Assembly: GCA_020740775.1 (NCBI GenBank)
Contig: JAHEWK010000023.1
Coordinates: 744,001 to 808,000 of the forward strand
Source of the DNA: Ilyonectria destructans
Taxonomy: Eukaryota; Ascomycota; Sordariomycetes; Hypocreales; Nectriaceae
Reading direction: 5' to 3'
Length of the DNA stretch: 64,000 nt
Shown: one piece after another, positions 40,867-51,350 of the stretch
Numbering within the stretch: position 1 is the stretch's first letter
How the letters are laid out: each line of letters opens with the position of its first letter
Translations under genes and position numbers: made by a program
Notes under the pieces: model-generated
Database searches by the model: none
What the model was told of the DNA's origin: nothing
What the model saw: only the letters and a program-made list of their open reading frames with translations

Positions 40867-41496
40867 ATGTATAACCGCAACCAAAGCCAGCGTCAGAACC
40901 CCCAAGACTTCCCCATTGCTGTGGATAACACAGAAACACCAGCAGGGCCTTTCCCAATAAACACCAACAACCAGTTTATTCTACAGCCCATTGCTAATAA
41001 TCAACAAGCGCAGTTACCAGCCCGCCTTCCTCATATATCAACAGCTCCATTTCCTGTTGAGTATTGGAGGTCTGCTACTACCTTGCCAACAGATCCAACC
41101 TCTCCTACTATGCTCTATGCAGACCCCCAAGCATTTGCAAGAGCTCAAGCTACTCAATATCCTCCTCAGGGGCAGCCTGTTATTACAGAGGTACTGCCAT
41201 TTGGATATCAGGTCAGGGGATAGTGGCATATTGGGTATCTTAATGATGTTCTGTATCAACGGGAACATCGCATTCATCCGGACGTGACTCCTATATGGAC
41301 TCATAATCGATTTCAAACTCTTGATAATTCATATCGCAATATGAACATCACGGTCCCAGGCACAGTGTGGCCAACTGCTGCTGTAGGGATGACCTCTAAC
41401 TTATCAAATCTCCGCGCAATAGAGGGATCAGGGATTCATATTTGGAATGTTGATCCAAATGGGTATGTTACGTGGATATGGCAGGGAACACAGTGA
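40867..41496 (+). pseudogene. Unknown Pro/Gln/Asn-rich protein, 209 codons with one TAG
   Basis: The frame runs from ATG 40867 to 41496 with one in-frame TAG at 41221-41223 (QVRG-stop-WHIGYLND). Both sides read as one protein. The N-terminal half is low-complexity and rich in Asn, Gln and Pro (MYNRNQSQRQNPQ, QPIANNQQAQLP). The C-terminal half looks folded (VTPIWTHNRFQTLDNSY, GIHIWNVDPNGYVTWIW). I do not recognise it. If the stop is recent, the gene was functional until lately. A 118-aa truncated product remains possible. TATA box at 40803. Confidence 0.5.
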
Positions 41497-41710
41497 TATC
41501 ATAGAATAGCTTAATATCAGATTGTTATTACTATATCTCTAGTTATTTTGTAAGTGACAGCAAAGCATACTTAACCCTGTATGTAAACTCAACCACAACT
41601 TTATTAAATCAAGCCATTGGATTACCATACCTATACTCGGAGATTAACCTTCTTCTTCTCTTTCTAATGATATCTAACAATCATATTTCCCATTACTATT
41701 ACAAATGTTA

Positions 41711-43654
41711 CTAGGGGTGGTTCCCATCTTGATACCATCTCCCTTGCAATTCAACATCTCTCTCAGCAGCATCCCATATATCTTGCATACCTCGCCGCCC
41801 TGGGAAAGGATTCTCTGCCATCTCTATCCCTACATTCTGTTCAACCCGTTCATTCTCAGCCTTATCCCAATCAAGATAACTCATCATTTCCTCCTTAGTC
41901 CATTCTCTATTACTATTTCCTGCCTTGCAATGACTCCCCATTTGCTTGTAATTAAGACACCAGTCATAGTCTGCTTTACTATAACGTACCGGCAACCCCA
42001 TAGCCTTCCGGTATTGCTGATTGGTCTTGTAGGCTCCCCGGGGCAACGTATTAAACCAGACCTCTCGTGCTTCTTTGTATCGTTGGAAGATAGCACGGGG
42101 GTCATCAACTCGTAATACAGGCGCTGTTGCTGTATTTGCTGCCGTGACAGTTGCTAGTCCGGCTGATACAGGAGACAGCATATGAGTTGTTGTATGTGTC
42201 GTTGTGTGTGTTGTTGTGTAGGCTACAGTCTCAGATATTGTAGAGGATCCTGCTGGAGATGATGGGGATAGTGAGCGGGTTACAGAGCGAGCAGATGTGT
42301 GTGTTGTTGTATGTGTTATTGTAGTGGTTTGCGCGGGAGCTTGCAATAGATGTTCGTAACGTAAAGGGCATGCTTTGGACCTCATTGTATGGCCTTGCTC
42401 GTGACATTTCGAACACGTCGGCAGTGCCTTTGGTTGTGCTGCCTTCTCAATGCGTTCAAAGACACAGGTCTCATGCCGTGTGCTTGTTGATGGCAGCATT
42501 GAACTAGCTGCTAGACGATCAAATTGCTTGTGAGGCTCAATGATAAGCCGGGGGATTCCTGAGCGTTGGAGATGCCAATGTGAATGGAAATGCTGTAGTT
42601 GAAGGGGCTGGTTTTGCTCTAGCAAAGGCTGAAGGGCATGAGCACAGGGCAGACCAAGAGTCTTAGTGAAGGCCCCTGTGCACATAGGATGTTCCTTCAG
42701 TAGTCGTTCCCGTTGAGCCTCAACCTTGTGTAGGGCTTCATGTGAGATCCAACCACGCATATTACTGTACAATACCCCGGATAGCCGAAGAGGTGCAGCA
42801 ATATGCTGCCTGGCCTGGTTTGCCTCAAGTTCAATAAGCTGATTCTGTAGAACAAGCTTGATAATCCTCCAGGCTTCAAAGAGGTCAACTTGCGAGGTTT
42901 TCAAGTGACTCTTGATAAGCTGATGAATGCCCTCACATCGTGATGTGACATATTGCTCAAAGTGAAGGTATTGGCCGACCCACGCCTTCACGAACTTCTG
43001 CTTGTGGAGATCTAGCCAGGTCTCCATGATGTAGCCCACTTCGTTGATATGGTCAGAGATATAACGCTCCTTGAACTTCTCAAGTCTCTCATTGTAGATA
43101 TCCTCAGTCGTTGAGGCTACAATCTCATGCCAATATCCATAGAATACCTTCCACTCTTCATACCCTTGAGGATTGCCTTTATCTTGAGTGAATGCAGGTA
43201 TACAGTAGCTCAGGACTGCCTTATTGATATGCCATAAGCATAACATCAAGATTGACTCAGGGAAACAAGAGGACGAAGAAGCAGCATTCATACAAGCAAG
43301 ACAGCGATCTGTAAGTATTACAGATGGAAGGGCTGCTCCATGAAGCTCATACATATACCGCAACTGTCCAAGAGCCCAGATGAAGTCATCCTCTTCCTCA
43401 CCACTAAGGAATGCAAGTGCAATACAGAAGGATCGTTGACAAGCATCAACACCAACTATATCAAGAAGCGGCATCTTGTACTTATTGGTCTTATATGTAC
43501 AGTCCAATATAAGCACTTCAGGATATGATTTGAGGTATCCCAGTGACTTCGGATGTGCAAATAACACTGCCACAACTCTGCCACTCTCGTCAAGGCGAAT
43601 TCGGCTCCAGAAGCCCTCGCTCTTAAGCTGATCAGCAATAGGGATGCGTTTTTG
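41711..43654 (-). pseudogene. MULE transposase, N-terminally truncated
   Basis: The open frame of 620 aa from 43573 continues upstream without a Met to about 43654 (IPIADQLKSEGFWSRIRLDE). The DDE core shows LILDCTYKTNKYKMPLLDIVG, VILTDRCLACMNA and LCLWHINKAV. A SWIM-like zinc motif (MCTGAFTKTLGLPCAH), a CCHC-like finger (CSKCHEQGHTMRSKAC), a Thr/His low-complexity repeat (TTTHTTTHTTTH) and an extended C-terminus follow. The N-terminal DNA-binding part is missing because the sequence changes abruptly at 43655 into a GACGTCATAAACCCC repeat. No long terminal repeats were found. Confidence 0.8.
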
Positions 43655-43727
43655 ACGTCATAAACCCCAAGTTACCAATTGACGTCATAAACCCCAACTG
43701 ACGGGTAATTTACCGTCATAAACCTCC
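43652..43727. repeat. Three GTCATAAACCYC repeats at the MULE break
   Basis: TTGACGTCATAAACCCCAA occurs at 43652-43670 and 43679-43697, and TACCGTCATAAACCTCC at 43711-43727. Regular spacing next to a truncation suggests the end of another, unidentified element. TGACGTCA is also a perfect CRE-type bZIP site. Confidence 0.6.
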
Positions 43728-43847
43728 TTCCTAATTGGGTTTAGTGACTATCCCAAAAGGGGTTGGGGTGGGGGACGACCATGAGTTGTTGCGATCCACA
43801 CAGAGGCAGAATCCGGGGCAGCCTACCCTGCACCTCACCGATTCATT

Positions 43848-44037
43848 TGTAGTCCACCCGATCGACGATCAAATCGATCGATTGAAGGTTAAATCGATAC
43901 GATATCGATCGAGCAGTGGTTCTAATCGATCGATATCGATCGATTGACAGGTCCGATCGATACGATCGAAATCGAAATCGAATCGATTAATCGAATCGAT
44001 CAAATCGATTGATCGATCGATTTCCAACCCTGATTTT
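43848..44037. repeat. ATCGAT-rich palindromic element, copy 2
   Basis: About 190 bp built from GATCGAT/ATCGAT units, ending ATCGATCGATTTCCAACCCTG exactly as at 28121-28141. It can fold into many hairpins. Confidence 0.65.
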
Positions 44038-44094
44038 AAGGCTAATTTAAAAAAGATATAAATATTTGAAAAACTGGCATTTACTATACGATAA

Positions 44095-44150
44095 GGAGTG
44101 AGTCGCTCGCTTGTCTGAGTCGTTCGCTTATCATATACGTTAGCCTGTTA
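44095..44150. repeat. Right end of a pogo-type MITE (GATAAGCGAGTG family)
   Basis: Reverse-complemented it reads TAACGTATATGATAAGCGAA, then GACTCAGACAAGCGAGCGACTC. This is the family signature seen at 54.8-55.9 kb. The left part is lost into the ATCGAT repeat. Confidence 0.6.
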
Positions 44151-44301
44151 TTGCACAATTCGTTCATATAGGGTATTTAGCCTTAACAGCTCGCCCCCAT
44201 TCTCCCTGGCCTAGATTTGTAATTTTACGACCATTCCCGGCACGCTTTGGTCGCAGGGATCGACTGTTCCATATGCATTCCTTGGACCATTCCACCCGAT
44301 T

Positions 44302-44586
44302 CTAAGATTTGGGTCGTAAGGAAGATGCACTAACCCGGATAAAAGGTAATAAATTTAACCAACTATTGGGGCCCTCCCTCAAGGATGGCAGAAAAGGGCG
44401 ACGGAGCGGAAGGTCCGACTCCATGTAGATAAAAATCTCATTCCGAAATGTATAATGGATTCCTTCGTGAACCATTGTATTTCCACCAATAAACTCTCCT
44501 TTAGTCTCGTATTGTTGATCGCAAACCATATTCAATAAATCAGTGTGTACTAGCGGCTTAGAAGAGTCAAGATGAGAAACCAGCAA
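44302..44586 (-). other. Open frame of uncertain status, 94 aa
   Basis: The frame KPLVHTDLLNMVCDQQYETK to FRNEIFIYMESDLPLRRPF has protein-like composition but no recognisable family. It overlaps the upstream region of the GH62 remnant. It could be a fragment of a deleted gene. Confidence 0.2.
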
Positions 44587-44612
44587 CCTTTCTTCATTAT
44601 TCAGTTTTCAAC

Positions 44613-44908
44613 ATGTTTCCGCTCATCGTGCAGCTTGCACTCACCGTCGGCACTTTTGCTGCACGCAGCCTTGCACCGAGCCACCAAACCGAGGAACTCT
44701 CCTCCAACGTTGTCAGCCGGGCAGCTAGTCTCCCCAGCAGCTTCAAATGCAGTTCAGCCGATGCTCTGGTTAGGCCTAAGAGTGACGGTCACAACTTTGC
44801 GGGCATCAAAGATCCCACCATTGTTCAGGTCGACGGTGCTTATCATATCTTTGCCAGTACAGCTAAGGAATCAGGTTATAACTTGGTTTACCTTAGCTTT
44901 AGCGCTCT
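44613..44908 (+). pseudogene. GH62 alpha-L-arabinofuranosidase, N-terminal remnant
   Basis: A signal peptide (MFPLIVQLALTVGTFA) is followed by the GH62 start (SLPSSFKCSSADALVRPKSD) and the first catalytic Asp context (GIKDPTIVQVDGAYHIFAST, then GYNLVYLSF). The similarity stops at about residue 98, where a family member would continue for about 200 more residues. The frame runs on with unrelated sequence to 44996. GH62 enzymes remove arabinose from arabinoxylan. This copy cannot, since most of the fold is missing. Confidence 0.75.
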
Positions 44909-45141
44909 GCTAAAGCTGTTATCACAGGTGATCTATGTTTTGTCGGCGGGCGTAAAGAACAGGGAGCAGGGCTCCACTGGTCAGCAGGGGGACTAACTTA
45001 CTTTTCTCTTTCATCAGTTCATACTAGTTTATCCTATCAACTCACTTCTTGATCCTCACTTTCCCCCACCTAATCGGTGCAATAAATTGCATCGTGAACA
45101 TGTGTTTATTCTTAGGTTGATCTAGTGAAGTAGAAAACAAG

Positions 45142-46529
45142 TTACATGTTTGGGAAATACTGAGCGGCAAATTGGCTGACTCGGTGAAGCCAAGCATCAC
45201 CTGCCACATGATCACCACTGGAAAACCCGCCATGTGCTTTGAGGTAGTAGTAAAAAAGTTGGAGATCCGCCCATGCCGGATTCTCTTGGTTCGGGGCGGT
45301 CTGGAGCCACGCGAGCATGATGTCCGTCTTGCGCCCTGCTTCTTCAAAGTCACGACTGACTATCAACCTGTCAGCAAATCTGCCTAGATAGGAAACGCTG
45401 GCTGAATCCATAGAAGCCACGTCCATCTCCGGGAACGAGTCTCTTGCAATTTCCTTCCTGGTGCCCATATGGCCCAATAACACGATATAGTGACAGCTGA
45501 GCCTTTCAATCATGCGGTCGCCAACACGAAGACGTTTGAAACAGTCTACAGCTGCCTCTAGGATTATGGCGATGAACTCATTTCGGTCTTTGTGTGACAG
45601 ACGAACAAGCCGACGGAGTAGCCAAACTAGGGGATGGCCTTCCCCAAAGACAACCAACATTGTGTCATGTGTGTGCCGGAGTAATTCAAATGTCAGGGCT
45701 TCGTGTCGCTGGTCAAAAGCGGTCACGAAGTCGAATAAATAGAAGATAAGAGTGGGATGTCGTTCCTTCACTAAAGACCCAAGGTCATCAAGCGATTTGT
45801 TGAGAGCTTGAAAGCCGGGTTTCATCATGTTAACCATGATCATGGCGCGGGCTTGATCCAGTCTCCTGTAGCATCGAACAGTGACGGAACAGTTGACAAC
45901 TTGATCAACGTGAGATCTTCTTACAGATCCGTGGTAGCATGAGCGATAGTAGCCGTTGAGCAGTCGAAGTAGCTCGTCCGTGTATTGAAGAACACTGGAA
46001 ACATGCAAAACAGGCTCTGGCGATGGTGAGCGACAGACGATATCAAAGTTGGAGCTACTCATCTTGAGCATGCCCGCTTTGATCTTTGTCTCGAGGTCTG
46101 GTCTGCGGCGTAGATACTTTTCGACCTGTTCCCAGTTGACTTGTCTACCTCGCACAAAGAAGATGGACTGTTTTCCGGCAACACTGCGTTGTTGTTTAAG
46201 TAGAGACATCTGAATGACTTCTTTCTCTTTGTATTTCTTATCCAAGCCCCATTTTTTAAAGCGATGCTTATACATCCTTGTTCTATTCATTGTTTAGCAT
46301 CCGTGTGCCTCGCATGTTGAGACCATGTCTGAGTGACTACTCACGTTGCATGGAAATCATGTCTCAGTCGCATTGTTTCTACCACCTCTTTAAGCGGCCT
46401 CGCGTCATCTGAGTAGAGTCTCGTGATATGGGGACGCATACGAGCCCACTCTTGATCTGTGTACACACTGGTAGACATGGTCTGATATTGGCTGCGGTGT
46501 TGAACTTGGGTGGGGAACGAATGAGCCAC
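45142..46529 (-). CDS. Clr5-domain protein, about 441 aa, two exons
   Basis: Exon 1 is 46345-46529 and exon 2 is 45142-46282. The 62-bp intron (GTGAGT, branch TGCTAAAC, TAG) joins DFHAT to TRMYKHRFKKW. The spliced N-terminus is a Clr5 domain (YTDQEWARMRPHITRLY, MRLRHDFHATTRMYKHRF, KKWGLDKKYK), a fungal DNA-binding-like module named after a fission yeast silencing factor. The long C-terminal region (about 300 residues) is helical and TPR-like in appearance but not recognised. The start may be 46529 or the second Met, 46478 (MSTSVYTDQEW). Likely nuclear. It lies among the CAZyme genes, with no evidence that it regulates them. Confidence 0.8.
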
Positions 46530-46539
46530 AGTCTATGCT

Positions 46540-47285
46540 GGCAAACTAGGGATCTGGCCCCCAGGAGATCAGGGCCAATTAACGGGCTCGTTGTAAGGAA
46601 GAAGAAAGTGTCTTAAGACGTTGACCCAGGAAATGTTCCTTTTAGAAGATCTCGAGTCGAGGATTGGTGAAGAACAAAAGAACAGCCCCCCATATGGACC
46701 CTAGTTCTCAGTGGCCCTTGCCGATACACTTAGCGGCTTACTATAACCATTGTGATTGGTTGAGAACAAAAGAACAAGACTGTGGATTCGTTTTAGGGGC
46801 TGCTAGGCGAGTTACTAGGATTCAATAAGCGATGACATGGATTATTTGTGGGACAAAACACACCTCGGAATGTGACACTGGAAATTGGGGTCTTGGCGGC
46901 CGCGTGGAAAAAAGATGAGACACGGGGCAACGAAGCTCTTCTATTCGTGGGAAAAAGAAACGCGATAAACCCCAAAAAAAGCACAGGAATAAGAATAATA
47001 ACTTTAATCGTTCAGTAATGCTCTATTTCCACGCGATGTTTCAGTTTGACATTGAGGAGTCTGTGGGGATGCACGTTTGAAACTGGAAAACAGTGAACCC
47101 GCTAATCATGATCTGACAATTTGGTTCTTGAACGTACTTGACCAGTGCCAAGATATACCAAGGTGTCAGGTTTCGCACACATTGTAATGTCTTGACCTCC
47201 GTTCAGGTAATTAGGGAAGTAGGCGATGTTGCCAAGATCTTACCCACTCGTATAATTACATGGCTAAACCAATCTGGTTGGGTGG
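46540..47285. other. Intergenic, no gene recognised
   Basis: Divergent upstream region of the Clr5 and AA9 genes. AAGAACAAAAGAACA-type short repeats occur at 46670-46685 and 46765-46775. Confidence 0.45.
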
Positions 47286-47287
47286 AC

Positions 47288-47300
47288 CTTGATATATAAA
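47288..47300 (+). promoter_or_regulatory. TATA box of the AA9 gene
   Basis: TTGATATATAAACC about 165 bp upstream of the ATG at 47460, with a pyrimidine-rich leader between. Confidence 0.5.
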
Positions 47301-47459
47301 CCGATGTGATGGCATCTTCCTGGACAGTTCAATCCAAAGCCATTCATTCATCCCTTCACTTCGTAGAGCTAGCCTCTTCAAATCGTTCTTTCTTCATAAT
47401 TTTACTTCCTGTCAGTCGTTTGCCTCTTCTCGCGTTCGCTCCATCCATCACTCGCAACC

Positions 47460-48431
47460 ATGAAGGCTTCTCAGGTTCTCCCCGCTGTTGTCGGCCTAAT
47501 TACCTCAGTCCACGGCCACTACACCTTCGATAAGCTCATCGTCAATGACGTCCTCGAAGGCTCTGCCAACACCTACATCCGACCCCACCAGAATGGGTAC
47601 ATGCCCACCAAGTTCATCAACGTCCCTGAGGGATCCATCACTCCTCTTGATGAGGATTTCACCTGCAACAAAGACTCTACCGCTGTTTCCAACGTCTACA
47701 GCGTCAAGGCCGGTGATAAGATCGGTATGCAGCAGGCTTATGGCGCCACTGGCATACAGCATCCTGGCCCATCGCAATTCTACATCAGCCCGGCTGATGG
47801 TGTTACTTCCTATGACGGCACTGGTAGCTGGTACAAAGTCCACCAGTCTCTTCTATGCACTAGTGGAGATGCCGAGTCGCTCCGCTCTACCGCTTGGTGC
47901 ACTTGGAACGAGGACCACGTCTGGTTCACGGTCCCTTCAACCATCCCCGACGGCCAGTATCTTGTCCGAGGCGAGCATATCGCTCTTCACGGCGCCCACG
48001 GGGGCGAGGCTGAGTTCTACTACGCCTGCGCCCAGATCGAGGTCACCGGAAACAGTGCCACCAGCATCCCCGGCACTGCTGTCCAGATCCCGGGTGTTTA
48101 CCAGTCCACTGACGACGCTGTCAACTTCAGTCTCTGGGGTACCTCGACTTCTTACGACTACATTCCTGGACCTGATGTCATCCCCGGCGGTACTATTCGT
48201 GGCAGCGCTGATGGATCTTCTGGTGATGTTTCCGAGACTGTGTTGGATAACTCCAGCTCCGGCTCGGATGACTCTTCTGATAACGACTCCGATGGCACCA
48301 GTGTGGTCTCTACTCCTTCTACGACTCTCGTAGTCGTTCCCCAGAAGACCCCCTCGGCCGAGGCTACTTCTGCTCCTGTTGGCAAGTGTGGAAGCTTCCA
48401 GTCGCGACAAGCCAAAGCTTTCAAGGCCTAA
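47460..48431 (+). CDS. AA9 lytic polysaccharide monooxygenase, 323 aa
   Basis: The signal peptide ends at Gly19, leaving His20 as the mature N-terminal residue of the copper histidine brace (HYTFDKLIVND). The second copper His is His101 in GIQHPGPSQFYIS. The axial Tyr lies in EFYYACAQIEV. The RGEHIALHGA strand and paired cysteines also fit AA9. The C-terminal 80 residues are a Ser/Asp/Thr-rich linker without a cellulose-binding module, ending CGSFQSRQAK. The gene is intronless and intact. The enzyme oxidatively cleaves cellulose or hemicellulose outside the cell and would work with endoglucanases such as the GH45 at 15.8 kb. Confidence 0.93.
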   Translation: MKASQVLPAVVGLITSVHGHYTFDKLIVNDVLEGSANTYIRPHQNGYMPTKFINVPEGSITPLDEDFTCNKDSTAVSNVYSVKAGDKIGMQQAYGATGIQHPGPSQFYISPADGVTSYDGTGSWYKVHQSLLCTSGDAESLRSTAWCTWNEDHVWFTVPSTIPDGQYLVRGEHIALHGAHGGEAEFYYACAQIEVTGNSATSIPGTAVQIPGVYQSTDDAVNFSLWGTSTSYDYIPGPDVIPGGTIRGSADGSSGDVSETVLDNSSSGSDDSSDNDSDGTSVVSTPSTTLVVVPQKTPSAEATSAPVGKCGSFQSRQAKAFKA

Positions 48432-49110
48432 AGGATCTTGTCCAGACTCGTTCGAATTAAGAGACGGCAGTCTTCTAATTCAGGCACGCGTCTGAAGGAT
48501 TGGGTCATGTCTAAATATAGTGGGTCCAATCCGCTCATATCTGACTTGGGTCTAAGAAAATGACTTGGCCGGAGTAAATTATTTCTCTTCATGCTACTGG
48601 TATAGCCCTATTATATAAACGAGTTGGGAACGAATTACTCTCAGAATGAATTACCTGTGAATATCTCAGTGTTGGTAAAGTGAAATGCTGTTACACTGAA
48701 TGGATAGGATCACGATGATGATGATGATGAAAGCTCTTGATTTCTAGCTAAGGGACGGGCCTAGAGCCCGTCTTTTATACATGATGAAGACGGCTGCTGC
48801 AGGAGGCGGCAGTCCGTCGCCGCCGCACGGGGGCCGGGATCGTGGTCATAGGGCCGGCGATGTGGTCCGAGAGAGAAAGAAAAGTCGCGTTGTCTAGGAA
48901 AGCCGGAAATGAGGTTATCATACGTCTCAGGATGACCCCGAAATGTGACATGAGTTCTGGCAAAACTTAATTCCGGAAGTCATTTCAGCCGAAAAAGTTT
49001 AACATGTGAATAATTTATATTAACAAGAGAGTGTAAGTCAAGCAGAAGCTACTTATGCTCGCTCATAAGTGTAAAGTTAGAAGGAAATACTTCCTAATAT
49101 TAACAACCAC
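48432..49110. other. Intergenic with GAT microsatellite
   Basis: A GATGATGATGATGAT run lies at about 48713-48730. No gene is recognised. Confidence 0.45.
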
Positions 49111-49114
49111 CTCT

Positions 49115-49381
49115 TTACGCAGCCTCTATAAATTCCGATTTGTACTCCTTCCACGCCTTGACGCGCAACGCTTGCATTTTGAAGCTGAGCTCTTCAAATT
49201 CATCGACATCTTGCAGCTCGCAATAATCGGCCATAAACTCGACCTTCAATTCATCAATGGCACCCTTTTTCTTAGGAGCGAGGTTCTTGTGTGACCTGGC
49301 GGAAGTTGTGGCCGGGGACGACCGAGATACCGATGACCTGCCGATACCAAGCGACTTTTCAACGACTCGGAGGTGTCTCAT
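49115..49381 (-). CDS. Hypothetical charged protein, 88 aa
   Basis: A short intact frame from ATG 49381: a Ser-rich start (SSVSRSSPATTSARS), a basic KKKG segment, then an acidic helical C-terminus (DYCELQDVDEFEELSFKMQA). No family is recognised. It could be a gene, or the tail of a lost transposase. Confidence 0.25.
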   Translation of the reverse strand: MRHLRVVEKSLGIGRSSVSRSSPATTSARSHKNLAPKKKGAIDELKVEFMADYCELQDVDEFEELSFKMQALRVKAWKEYKSEFIEAA

Positions 49382-49553
49382 ATAACATAGGCCGTTGTTA
49401 CACTCCGCATTAGCGGAGTGTTCATTCCACTTTTGCCGTAGCCGTCAATGGGATAGGAGTTCACGTTAATTGACGGTCTAGATACTAGCTGCTTTGTCCT
49501 CGCTCGTAAGACCCCGAGGACGTGGACACGTAAGTATATAGTATCAGGCAGTT

Positions 49554-51114
49554 TCAGCTCGACCAACTGACAAACTCAACCACCTTCACAGAACTGCCCA
49601 AGGCTTTCTTGGCGAAGTTGAATATACCATAACGGTATCCCATGAAGTAGCTCCAGTCAGTACTCAAGGTGAAGCCACCGCCAAGTTGAGAAAACGACTT
49701 CCCATCCGTACTGTAGGAGAATGTCGCCTGCCTAGAACCCCCAGGCCGCACATCCATACTGACCTGCAGCCAGACTTCGTCCTGTGAAATAGGGGCAGTT
49801 CCGACTACAGTTCCCTTGCTGGTGGTTGCCCAGCCAGCATTAGGGTCTTGAGTGAGGCCGTGGACGGCGGTAACTGTATACGTATGTCCGTCTCGAACAA
49901 CACCGATCCATGCAGACAGCTCTTTGAATGCAGCCAACCCAAATTGATCGCCGTCTGTCATGTTCCTGAAGTTAATTTTGACGGTCCCTGTTGGGAATTT
50001 TCCGTGAAGCCGATGAGTCAGGGTATTCTTCGCCCGGTACAAGTCGTCCGTCACCGTGGCGGTTTGGAGTGTTAGTCCAGGGGAGTTTAGGGAGAACTTT
50101 GTCGTGTCTGGATTGTGGTTCCACTCCCACCTTGGACCCAGCGAGTTGCCCCAAAACTGATCTCCACCAATCCACGGACATTGTCATTCTTCGGGAGAGG
50201 GTATGGGTAGGATTCAGCCTATCCACCGTTGACTGTTTGAAGAATCGGAAAGCCGTCCGAGCCCCATGTTACCGGAGCAAGAACGGGCATCCGGCCTAGG
50301 GGATAAGCCTAAGTAAAAGACATGAAGTGCTAGTGCCCATTAGGAGTCTCGACGAGACTGCCCTGAACGGGTGTGCCTCCGTCGGGAACCGGCGATGGAA
50401 TTTGTTTGCTCAGAACTTTTCTTTCGTAGGAACCAAAAGGACTGGAAGCCTTGAATATCTCGGTGATACCGTCAGCAGGGCAATCATCGAGGATGTAATA
50501 CAGGCCGTTGATTTTATACATGCGGTTGCCCTCGATTCCTGTGCACTCGGAGGGATAGGTGAATACTTCCTGTGTCCGGACGACGCTGAGCCCATCCGAG
50601 GAGAGTTGAGCAACGGAGACATGGTTGCTTCCGTAGGCGACATACATAGTGTCGTCGTCGTCTATCAAGAGTCCGCAGTCGTAGAAGCAGGGTTGGAAGC
50701 TCGCGGATTTCTGCCAGGGTCCCGTGACATCTGAGGCGGTATAGACGTACGTAGTCCAGAAGTCGACGCAGCCGATCCAATACCACTTGTCGTTGCTCTG
50801 GCGGTGTCGCAACGTGGAAGCCCAGATTCCGCGGTTGTAGCTGGTCTCGTTGTTTTGCATGGAGTAACCGGACCCAAAATCGAGGGTTGGCACGGAACGA
50901 CCGATCACCTCCCAGTTTACCAGGTCGGTGGATTTTAGAATTGGTGCGCCGGGAGAATAGTGGAAGGTGGAGCTTGAAAAGTAGAACGTTGTCCCGTCAG
51001 GGCCAAGAAAAACGTCATTGTCTGGGTAATCTTCATAGATGACGGGATTGGTGAAAGTTTGGGCTTGGGCCATCAAGCCAATCCCAGGACAAGACTGGCG
51101 ACGGAGAGCCACAT
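49554..51114 (-). pseudogene. GH43 glycoside hydrolase, pseudogene
   Basis: Catalytic-domain start NPVIYEDYPDNDVFLGPDG (Asp base), then GIWASTLRHR, YVAYGSNHVSVAQL and ECTGIEGNRMYKINGLYY (Glu acid region). The C-terminal beta-sandwich is in 49554-50165 (PGLTLQTATVTDDLYRAKNT, NPDTTKFSLNSPG). Lesions: a signal peptide from ATG 51114 (MWLSVASLVLGLA) ends out of frame near 51076; TAG stops at 50330-50332, 50309-50311 and 50219-50221, the first and third at positions where Trp is expected; and a one-base frameshift near 50180. Such enzymes release xylose or arabinose from plant xylan. A MITE sits 93 bp upstream of the start. Confidence 0.85.
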
Positions 51115-51206
51115 GGCTATGATACTAGGTGTGGAGCAACGAGGAGCAAAGTAATGAATGACTGTGTGGTTGGCAGAGAGTCGAGTGGTGGCTGGGGCTC
51201 GTAGTA

Positions 51207-51350
51207 CCGTAAAAACTCTGTCAACTCGCGCAGCCTAGCGTCTCCGTTTTCCACTGTTAACCGCGAAAACGTCAACAAATAGCCTATTTTATTGGTTGCT
51301 TTTTCTTTTATGGAGACGCTAGGCTGCGCGAGTTGACAGAGTTTTTACGG
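51207..51350. mobile_element. Tc1/mariner-type MITE, 144 bp, perfect 39-bp TIRs
   Basis: Starting CCGTAAAAACTCTGTCAACT and ending with its exact inverse, the two 39-bp ends are identical. TA flanks both sides (51205-51206 and 51351-51352). The interior of 66 bp is AT-rich and non-coding. Identical ends argue for a recent insertion. It lies in the former promoter of the GH43 pseudogene. Confidence 0.92.

Noticed and set aside
35342..41700. Starship-type giant element
   Set aside because: No tyrosine-recombinase captain of the DUF3435 type is near. The only Crypton-like recombinase is the broken one at 0.5-2.1 kb.
45142..46290. Single-exon 382-aa gene starting at 46290
   Set aside because: That start lies in the intron. 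Splicing to 46345 completes the Clr5 domain.
47545..48333. 262-aa frame overlapping the AA9 gene
   Set aside because: A frame shadow of the LPMO, Ser/Thr/Pro-rich from codon bias.
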